The notes under the pieces were generated by a model, which worked only from the letters and a program-made list of their open reading frames with translations, made no database searches and was not told where the DNA came from. Shown one piece after another: positions 1 to 5,153 of a DNA stretch of 6,283 nt. Origin of the DNA: Armatimonadota bacterium (GTDB taxonomy: Bacteria > Armatimonadota > SYMT01); contig JAJFMS010000224.1 in the NCBI GenBank assembly GCA_020696885.1, positions 1-6,283 of the forward strand, read 5' to 3'. The translations under genes were made by a program, and so were the position numbers. Every line of letters begins with the position of its first letter. The stretch's first letter is position 1.

Positions 1-843
1 TACAACGGCCCCAGCAGTTATGACCTGACCACCCTCAAGTACTCCTCCACCGGTGAGCTCCTCTGGGATGCGTGGTACGACGGGACTGGCGAAGGCTTTG
101 ACTTCCCGGCGGGGGTAGCCGTGGGGCCTGGCGGCAGCGTCTACGTGATCGCGGACTCCGAGAACAGCACCAACAGCGACTACCTGACGCTCCGGTACAA
201 CTCCGCCGGCGACCTGCTCTGGGAAGCCCGGTACAACGGACCCGCGGGCATCTCGAACTTCGACTCGCCGTACGATCTGGCGGTCGACGCTGCGGGCAAC
301 GCCTACGTCACCGGGCTTTCGATGGGCGTGGGCACGGACCTGGACGTCGCCACCGTGAAGTACGACTCCTCGGGCAACCGGGAGTGGGCGCGGCGCTACG
401 ACGGGCCGCACAGCGGCTACGACAACGGCACCATCATCGCGGTGGATGGTGGCGGGAACGTCTACGTAGCGGGGGACGTCACCGGCGAGGGCTCCGACTT
501 CGACCTCGCCCTCCTGAAGTACGACACCAACGGCGCACTGCTCTGGGCGAGGTGGTATGACGGGCCGGACAGCTCGGGCGATACCACCAACGGAATGGTG
601 CTCGGGACGGACGGCACGATCTACCTGGCGGGCGGGGTGTCCCAGGGCGGCGATTCGGACGGTGCCCTGGTCGCCTATGACCCGGCCGGCACGCTGCTCT
701 GGGCTAGGCTCTACGATGGCTCCGGCGGCACGGATGATGCCATGGGCGTGGCGGTCGGCTCGGGAGGGGTGTACCTCGCCGGTCGCACGGCGGAGCCGGA
801 CTCCTCGTCGCTGGGGCTGGTCGTGGCATATGCAGGCGCCCTG
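1..843 (+). repeat. Tandem SBBP blade repeats within the coding sequence
   Basis: About five consecutive blade units of 52-55 codons are visible, each ending in a Leu-Leu-Trp or Glu-Trp strand followed by Tyr-Asp/Asn-Gly. At DNA level the most conserved stretch is the ctgctctggg-type block near 60, 216, 539 and 696. Units have diverged, so the array looks old rather than recently expanded. The first visible unit is cut by the window edge, so the full number of blades is unknown. Confidence 0.8.
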
Positions 844-1434
844 GCGCCGCCATCCGGGCTTCAGGCCGCCCTGGTAGGCAACACGACGATCCGGCTCACC
901 TGGACCGACAACAGCCAGGGCGAGACCGGCTTCGAGATCGAGCGCCGCATCGGCGCCGGCGCGTTCGCCCCGCGCGGTATGGTGGCGGCCAACGTCCAGA
1001 CCTACGACGACACCGGCCTGCAGCCGCTCACCACCTACACCTACCGGGTGCGCGCCGCCGGGGAGTCCGCCGACTCCGACTACACGAACGAGGGCGGGGC
1101 CACCACGCCGCTCGGCGCCGGTGGGAAGATCGCCGTCCCGGCCAAGGTCAACTTCAAGAAGGTAGCCGTCGGGGCATCGAAGACGTTCCAGTTGAAGATC
1201 AAGAACAACCACCCGCGGGAAACGCTGACAGTGGTGGTGGGAGCGGTTACCGGGGCGGAGTTCGGGGTCCAGGCGCCGAACCCCGTGCTCGTAATCGCGT
1301 CCAAGCAGACCGTCAGCCTTCCGCTCACCTTCACCCCGGCCAGCGCCGGGAAGAAGGCCGGCACCCTGGCGCTGCAGTCCTCGGACCCGAAGAAGGCGGC
1401 GATCACGATCAAGCTCGCGGGAGTCGGCGGCTAA
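1..1434 (+). CDS. SBBP beta-propeller / FN3 / ASH-domain secreted protein, 5'-truncated
   Basis: The frame is open from base 1 and ends at TAA 1432-1434, giving 477 residues of a longer protein whose start lies outside the window. Residues 1 to about 280 are tandem units of 52-55 residues. Each has a G-N/S-V-Y-V-A-G strand, a D-L-x-L-x-K-Y-D strand and an L-L-W-x-R-Y-D-G strand, typical of SBBP (seven-bladed beta-propeller) repeats; the marker Trp falls at 22, 74, 129, 182 and 234. Residues about 282-370 form a fibronectin type III domain (P-x-G-L, L-T-W-T-D-N, T-Y-x-Y-R-V-R-A). Residues about 374-477 resemble an ASH / choice-of-anchor-D immunoglobulin-like domain (V-x-F-x-x-V-x-V-G at its start, P-L-x-F-x-P in the middle, SSDP near the end). 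Such proteins are usually extracellular and structural or adhesive; no catalytic motif is visible. No sorting signal follows the last domain, so it may be released or held by its missing N-terminal part. The domain calls are firm, the biological role is not. Confidence 0.9.
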   Translation, partial: YNGPSSYDLTTLKYSSTGELLWDAWYDGTGEGFDFPAGVAVGPGGSVYVIADSENSTNSDYLTLRYNSAGDLLWEARYNGPAGISNFDSPYDLAVDAAGNAYVTGLSMGVGTDLDVATVKYDSSGNREWARRYDGPHSGYDNGTIIAVDGGGNVYVAGDVTGEGSDFDLALLKYDTNGALLWARWYDGPDSSGDTTNGMVLGTDGTIYLAGGVSQGGDSDGALVAYDPAGTLLWARLYDGSGGTDDAMGVAVGSGGVYLAGRTAEPDSSSLGLVVAYAGALAPPSGLQAALVGNTTIRLTWTDNSQGETGFEIERRIGAGAFAPRGMVAANVQTYDDTGLQPLTTYTYRVRAAGESADSDYTNEGGATTPLGAGGKIAVPAKVNFKKVAVGASKTFQLKIKNNHPRETLTVVVGAVTGAEFGVQAPNPVLVIASKQTVSLPLTFTPASAGKKAGTLALQSSDPKKAAITIKLAGVGG

Positions 1435-1452
1435 CCCTCCTCGTATGGAGAG

Positions 1453-1486
1453 CGGTCCGGGAGGCGCGGGTGCGCCTCCCGGACCG
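1453..1486. terminator. Strong hairpin between convergent genes, likely bidirectional terminator
   Basis: A perfect 15-bp stem (1453-1467 paired with 1472-1486) closes a 4-nt loop, GGGT. The left arm begins CGGTCCGGGAGGCGC. It sits 18 bases after the stop of the plus-strand gene and 28 bases beyond the stop of the minus-strand gene. No T-tract follows on either strand, so it is not a classical intrinsic terminator, but its strength and position fit a two-way transcription stop or 3'-end protection. Confidence 0.75.
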
Positions 1487-1514
1487 GTACTCCGGTCCAT
1501 CTGAAGCCAACGCC

Positions 1515-2540
1515 TCAGAGCGTGGACGACAGGTTGCGGAGCATCTGGGCTGTGCCCGGATCGAGTTTCTTACCGGACTGGGCTCCCAGCTCATTGGCGA
1601 AGGCCCGGAGGTGCCCGGCTTTCGCTCGCTCGTTGCCTCGCCGCTCGGCTTCCTCCGCGGCATCCAACTTTACGAGGAGCGACTGGAGGACGCCGCGGTG
1701 GGATACGGCTCGCATGGTGAGGAGACGCACCGAGTCGATCGTGAAGAGCTGGGCCGGATCCCCGGTGATGTCCGATAGTTGAACCGCGGGGAGCAGGTTC
1801 ACGTCCTCCTCCCCCGCGCCGTACGCGCCGTTCGCCCATACCTGGGCGAGGAACGTGTGCAAGATCGGATCGAGCTCGGGATCCACGGATTGGGGATCGA
1901 AGATCCCGTCGATGGAAACCCCGCGTTCTCCCGCGCCCAGCAGCTCATACACGCAGGGGATGATCTCGGGATCTCGGAGCGTGGAGCGGATTTCACCGGC
2001 CGCCCGCGGATCCAACTCGAACAGGGTACTGACAGCCCGGGCGGCAGCCTCCAGGTTCGCCACCTCCATCTCTCTTCGCCGCTGCAGCGCCAGGAGCCCC
2101 TGCTCCGCGGTGGTGCAGTCCACCACCACCTCATCCTTCATCACACAGAGCCAGGCGGAGGCGGTCTTCCCCGGCTCCGCCGGGCTGGCGATGATCTTAA
2201 AGTCCGCGGACCCGTTCGGTCCGTCGATCAGGCGAAGCCCGAAGCGGTAGCCGTCGGCCGTCCCGTCCAGCGCCGAGGTGTTCTCGTCCAGATAGGGAGC
2301 TAGTGACGCGAGTGAAGCCGGATACCCTCCCGACCGACCGCGATATGTATTCATCGCGATGGCAAGCTGTTTCAGGTTGTTCGTGCACGAGGCACGGGCG
2401 GCGGCTTCACGGACCTTCTGCACGGCCGGGAGTAACAACCCGATTAGCACCGCGATGATCGCAATCACTACCAACAGCTCGATGAGCGTGAACCCGGAGC
2501 GGCGCCGGGAGGGCGCGGGCGCAAGAGCAACAGTTGACAT
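1515..2540 (-). CDS. Pseudopilin-like protein with prepilin leader and C-terminal FIMAH-like domain
   Basis: This 341-residue protein starts at ATG 2540-2538, with GAGG 8 nt upstream on the coding strand. Residues 1-16 form a basic prepilin leader ending in Gly16. Residues 17-40 form the N-methylated hydrophobic helix ([11 protein letters not shown]), with the expected Glu five residues after the Gly/Phe cleavage site. It continues into V-R-E-A-A-A-R and a C-x-N-N-L-K-Q stretch. Residues about 70-145 resemble the short globular domain of type II-like pseudopilins (Y-P-x-S-L, D-G-Y-R-F, P-A-E-P-G) and contain Cys132 and Cys141, which could pair. Residues about 145-270 are helical and unassigned. 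Residues about 272-341 look like a FIMAH domain: L-L-x-K-L-D-A-A, G-N, L-x-A-F, a Q-S-G-K-K-L core and a final helix. The H-X9-DG element of many planctomycete DUF1559 proteins was not seen. It would be processed by a prepilin peptidase and act in the envelope. It is the last gene of the minus-strand run. The pilin N-terminus is certain; FIMAH is recognised by eye. Confidence 0.92.
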   Translation of the reverse strand: MSTVALAPAPSRRRSGFTLIELLVVIAIIAVLIGLLLPAVQKVREAAARASCTNNLKQLAIAMNTYRGRSGGYPASLASLAPYLDENTSALDGTADGYRFGLRLIDGPNGSADFKIIASPAEPGKTASAWLCVMKDEVVVDCTTAEQGLLALQRRREMEVANLEAAARAVSTLFELDPRAAGEIRSTLRDPEIIPCVYELLGAGERGVSIDGIFDPQSVDPELDPILHTFLAQVWANGAYGAGEEDVNLLPAVQLSDITGDPAQLFTIDSVRLLTMRAVSHRGVLQSLLVKLDAAEEAERRGNERAKAGHLRAFANELGAQSGKKLDPGTAQMLRNLSSTL

Positions 2541-2565
2541 AGGCTGATCCTCGTAGGGGAGAAAT

Positions 2566-2595
2566 CCCGGGCCGCTCCGGAAGGAAGGACCCGGG
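2566..2595 (-). promoter_or_regulatory. GC-rich hairpin between PEP-CTERM and pseudopilin genes
   Basis: Two CCCGGG arms (2566-2571 and 2590-2595) flank 18 nt in which a further TCC/GGA pairing is possible with a bulge. It lies in the 61-nt gap between the PEP-CTERM stop and the pseudopilin start, upstream of the pseudopilin ribosome binding site (GAGG near 2549-2552). It could reduce read-through or protect the 5' part of the transcript. No T-tract follows. This is a weak structural prediction made by eye. Confidence 0.35.
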
Positions 2596-2601
2596 GATGA
2601 T

Positions 2602-3351
2602 CTATCGCTCAGCTCCCCGGCGACGGCGGGCCGTCGCCAGACCCAGGAGCGGGAGCATCCCGCCGAGCGCCAGCGAAAGGGACCCCGGCTCGGGGACCAG
2701 ATCGCCGGCCCCTTCTACAAAGGCGACGTCGTCCACGCCGAAGTTGAGGAAGTTGACGTTATCGGACTGCGCGAACCGCAGTCTCAGGGTCTCGCCCTCG
2801 TGGGCCTGGAGCAGCGCGGTGACGTCGACCATGTAGGTGGCGTAACCCAGCACCAACGGATCGCCCACCTGGGTCTGGAACAGGTTCTGGAGCACGTCGC
2901 CGCCGGCCACGCTGAACGGATCGGAGGAAGCGGAGAGCAGGTCCACCCGGGCCTGCTGGTTCGGGGCGGCGGTCGCGAAGTCCAGGGTCGGCGGGGTCAC
3001 CCAATCCGCGCCGCTGTTCAGGTAGATGGAGAACTTGAGGAACCGCGGCCCGCTGGCGGCGTTGACCACGAAGTCCTGATAGAGGGCGTGCGCGCCCGGT
3101 CCCTGCTGATCGGACATGGCCGCGGCGACGCCCTGCGGCGGTGCGGCGACCGAGAAGCCGTTCACCGGGCTGGACGTACCGGTCTGCACGGAGAACCCGC
3201 CGTCGCTGCCCAACTGGTTCACGCTGGTCCAGGAGGAGAGGCCGGCTTCGAACCCGCCGTTGTTGATCGTGATCGCGTGGGCCTTGCCGGCCAGCGCGCA
3301 CACCAGTGCGGCTGCCAGGCCTACCGTCCGCAGTGCTCGTGACGCTTTCAT
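2602..3351 (-). CDS. PEP-CTERM sorting-domain protein with jelly-roll-like ectodomain
   Basis: This 249-residue exported protein starts at ATG 3351-3349, with AAGGAG (plus-strand 3361-3366) 9 nt upstream, and ends with TAG at 2604-2602. Residues 1-26 are a Sec signal peptide with a likely cut after Ala-His-Ala. The mature part begins I-T-I-N-N-G-G-F-E and contains L-S-S-W, then ends N-F-G-V-D-D-V-A-F near 203-211, the pattern of galactose-binding-like/jelly-roll ectodomains in this class. Residues 219-249 are a textbook PEP-CTERM tail: V-P-E-P (219-222), a hydrophobic helix (about 223-240) and an Arg cluster (242-245). Proteins with this tail are cut and sorted to the outer surface or exopolysaccharide matrix by an exosortase, which is not in this window. 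Its start is 29 nt after the dehydrogenase stop, suggesting one transcript. The ligand of the ectodomain is unknown; carbohydrate binding is only a possibility. Confidence 0.95.
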   Translation of the reverse strand: MKASRALRTVGLAAALVCALAGKAHAITINNGGFEAGLSSWTSVNQLGSDGGFSVQTGTSSPVNGFSVAAPPQGVAAAMSDQQGPGAHALYQDFVVNAASGPRFLKFSIYLNSGADWVTPPTLDFATAAPNQQARVDLLSASSDPFSVAGGDVLQNLFQTQVGDPLVLGYATYMVDVTALLQAHEGETLRLRFAQSDNVNFLNFGVDDVAFVEGAGDLVPEPGSLSLALGGMLPLLGLATARRRRGAER

Positions 3352-3380
3352 TGGAGGACGCTCCTTCTCGGCGGATAGGG

Positions 3381-4904
3381 TCAGGGACGCCGGCTGATCT
3401 GGTAGACCACGCCATCGGTCAGCGACACGACGTAGAGATTCCCGTCCGGTCCCTGCTCGATGGCCGGCGTAATCCCGAAGCCCTCGCCGATGAGCAGCGA
3501 CTCGCTCTCCGTGCCGTCGAACTTCTGCGGGCGGGCCAGGTTGTCGGCTACCCGGTCGGCCAGCCGGGGATCGGCGCTCACGTCCACATTCAACCGATCC
3601 GGGGTAAGGCGCAGCCGGTAGAGGCTGCCGCCGGTGCCGCCGACCTGCTCGAACGAGCGTGCCGAGCCGAGCCAGAGTGTGCCGGCATACTCCGCTCCGA
3701 GCGCGTTTCCGTTGACGAACGTGGTGCCGGACGGCCCGATCTCGTACTTCCAGCTCAGTTGCGGGTCCACGTAGCTCGAGCCAGGGAGACTGAACATCCG
3801 GCTCAGGGCGAGCGAGGCCGTAAAGGCGAGGCGGGTCGGCGGATAGCGCCGCTGCTGCAGGGAACTGCCGAACTCGGTAGTCTCGATGCTCTTGAACTGC
3901 GCGAACCGGCTGAGCGGCCCGGCGGCCTGAATCCAGCCGCCGTTCATCCCCGGAACCACGCGGTTCAGCTCACTGAAGGAGTCGTCTCCGTTCTCGGTCT
4001 CCCAGAGAGAGCCGCCGAGTGGATCGAAGGCCATCCCAAACCCGTTGCGATGCCCGTAGGAGAACACCCGCTGCAGGTTGGCGCCTACCTCGCCGCCCAT
4101 CGCCGCACCGGCGCCGAAGAATGGGTTGTCCGCGGGCGTGGTGCCGTCGGGGTTGAGCCGTAGGATCACCCCCGCCAGGTGAGCGTCGTCCGGCTGCGGG
4201 CCGCCAAAGGTGTCGTCTACCTGCGGCGGTGAGAGGAACGGACCGTTGGGCAGGTTCTGGAGCCAGCCGCGGCGGCCCTGGTCCCCCATGAAGACGTAGA
4301 GCTTGCCGTCCGGCCCGAACCGCAGCACGCCGCCGTTGTGGTTCCCATTCTCCCCGGGGTTGGCGGTAGCGGAGCTCTGGCCGGGCACCGTTACGTTGTC
4401 CGTTTGCCGGGAGCGCAGGCGCAGCAGGGGCAGGTCCAGCGTGAGGGTGCTGCCGTTCCAGACGAACCGGTCCACCCGGTTCCCGAGCAGCGGCACTTGG
4501 GACAGCACGGTGCTATCCGCGCCGGTGCTGCTCTCCGTCCACCGCACGTACACCCAGGGCGCCGCGGGGAAGTCCGGGTGCAGCGCCAGGCTCAACAGCC
4601 CCCGCTCGGAGGCGGAGTTGACCGCCAGGTCGAGCACCGGCGCCGGTTGCACGATGCCGTTGATCACGCGTTTCACCTGCCCGGAGGCCTTCTCCAGCAC
4701 CAGCGCGTCGTTGGGAGCGATGAAGACGATCCCCATCGGCTGCGAGAGCCCCCCGGTATAGGTGGTCACCTGGAGGTTCGGGTCCAGCAGTGCTACCGGC
4801 TTGGAGTCGGCGTCCGCCGGTCCTCCGGTGGACGCACCGATAAGGGCCGCAATGGCCCAGGCAAGGAGCCCGGCGGTGAGGCGAACGGTTTGGGTACGGG
4901 CCAT
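3381..4904 (-). CDS. Secreted PQQ-dependent glucose/sorbosone dehydrogenase-type protein
   Basis: This 507-residue beta-propeller protein belongs to the GSDH family of soluble quinoprotein sugar dehydrogenases, which oxidise aldoses or related sugars in the periplasm or outside using pyrroloquinoline quinone. Residues 1 to about 32 are a signal peptide (basic start, hydrophobic 10-24, likely cut after Ala-Asp-Ala). Family marks are R-G-L-L-S-L-A-L-H-P-D-F (101-112), N-H-N-G-G-V-L-R-F-G-P-D-G with the expected catalytic His189, Y-V-F-M-G-D-Q-G (203-210), the Y-G-H-R-N block with Arg286, and the Ca/PQQ-side block W-E-T-E-N-G-D-D with E-L-N-R (301-315). The start at ATG 4904-4902 is chosen because the signal peptide begins there and GGAAGGA lies just upstream. 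The same frame stays open upstream to the window end, but that extension is antisense to the glycoside-hydrolase-like gene and does not read like protein. It is first of the minus-strand run. The exact substrate cannot be told, and related family members include non-PQQ or uncharacterised propellers. Confidence 0.93.
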   Translation of the reverse strand: MARTQTVRLTAGLLAWAIAALIGASTGGPADADSKPVALLDPNLQVTTYTGGLSQPMGIVFIAPNDALVLEKASGQVKRVINGIVQPAPVLDLAVNSASERGLLSLALHPDFPAAPWVYVRWTESSTGADSTVLSQVPLLGNRVDRFVWNGSTLTLDLPLLRLRSRQTDNVTVPGQSSATANPGENGNHNGGVLRFGPDGKLYVFMGDQGRRGWLQNLPNGPFLSPPQVDDTFGGPQPDDAHLAGVILRLNPDGTTPADNPFFGAGAAMGGEVGANLQRVFSYGHRNGFGMAFDPLGGSLWETENGDDSFSELNRVVPGMNGGWIQAAGPLSRFAQFKSIETTEFGSSLQQRRYPPTRLAFTASLALSRMFSLPGSSYVDPQLSWKYEIGPSGTTFVNGNALGAEYAGTLWLGSARSFEQVGGTGGSLYRLRLTPDRLNVDVSADPRLADRVADNLARPQKFDGTESESLLIGEGFGITPAIEQGPDGNLYVVSLTDGVVYQISRRP

Positions 4905-4942
4905 TTCCGGTCCTTCCTTCCGGCCTTCCGGCTCTCCGGAAG
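4905..4942 (-). promoter_or_regulatory. Leader with repeated CCGGAAG and possible ribosome-site-masking hairpin
   Basis: On the coding strand of the dehydrogenase, CTTCCGG (4942-4936) is followed by AGAG and CCGGAAG (4931-4925), a perfect 7-bp stem with 4-nt loop. A second CCGGAAG (4923-4917) and then CCGGAA directly before the ATG (4910-4905) follow. The purine-rich GGAAGGA between them is the likely ribosome binding site. The upstream CTTCCGG could pair with any of the three copies, so alternative folds could hide or free the site. The repeats are plain in the sequence; regulation is inferred. Confidence 0.45.
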
Positions 4943-5141
4943 CGGATGCAGAACGGGGCAGAGCCGCCAGCAAGCATGTGAAATGCGAGACGGGGCACAA
5001 TGCTGCGGGATTGTGTTGCATGTGCCGCCGGTGCAGGGGGCGTGCAATCGTTGCGACTTTGTATGTTGCGGGCCGGAGCCGAAACCCGGGCGTCCGCCCC
5101 GGTTCAAAGGCCCCGTTTCCGCTCCCTGCTCGGATTGCCCC
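4943..5141. promoter_or_regulatory. Divergent promoter region with clustered dyads
   Basis: This gap separates the start of the minus-strand dehydrogenase gene and the plus-strand glycoside-hydrolase-like gene, so it should hold both promoters. Its middle (about 4970-5070) is visibly less GC-rich than its surroundings. It contains a perfect dyad CACAAT-N8-ATTGTG (4996-5015), TTGCATG/CGTGCAA arms (5016-5022 and 5041-5047, one G-T pair), GCAATCGTTGC (5044-5054), GCATGTGAAATGC (4974-4986), and a looser hairpin at 5081-5105. No convincing -35/-10 pair could be assigned on either strand. No protein gene is seen here. Confidence 0.5.
4996..5015. promoter_or_regulatory. Candidate operator, perfect dyad CACAAT-N8-ATTGTG
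   Basis: Two 6-base arms are exact reverse complements around an 8-base centre (GCTGCGGG), the size expected for a dimeric transcription factor bound on one face of the helix. It lies about 90 bases upstream of the dehydrogenase start and about 140 bases upstream of the plus-strand gene. The family of any binding protein cannot be told from this single site. Confidence 0.4.
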
Positions 5142-5153
5142 GGAGATCCTCGG

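Noticed and set aside
1779..2303. A plus-strand open frame of 174 codons
   Set aside because: It is antisense to the pseudopilin gene, which has a definite prepilin N-terminus; the composition is typical of a GC-rich shadow.
2597..2836. A plus-strand frame of 79 codons with a good purine-rich site in front of its ATG
   Set aside because: The product is Arg/Ser/Pro-rich and antisense to the conserved PEP-CTERM tail. The upstream purine-rich stretch is a copy of a sequence also found at 4909-4923 and can be explained without a gene.
3352..3380. Possible small gene or terminator between the dehydrogenase and the PEP-CTERM gene
   Set aside because: The 29-base gap holds only the ribosome binding site of the PEP-CTERM gene and no stem-loop.
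3306..4163. A long plus-strand open frame of about 285 codons
   Set aside because: It lies wholly antisense to the dehydrogenase and the start of the PEP-CTERM gene, has no recognisable motif, and is explained by high-GC codon use on the opposite strand.
5044..5070. Possible sigma-70 promoter elements (TTGCGA on the plus strand, TACAAA on the minus strand)
   Set aside because: No partner box at a proper spacing was found on either strand, so no promoter is called at a base-level position.
5081..5105. Imperfect hairpin GAAACCCGGGCG / CGCCCCGGTTC
   Set aside because: It needs a bulge and a mismatch and leaves a 2-base loop, so it is too weak to list separately.
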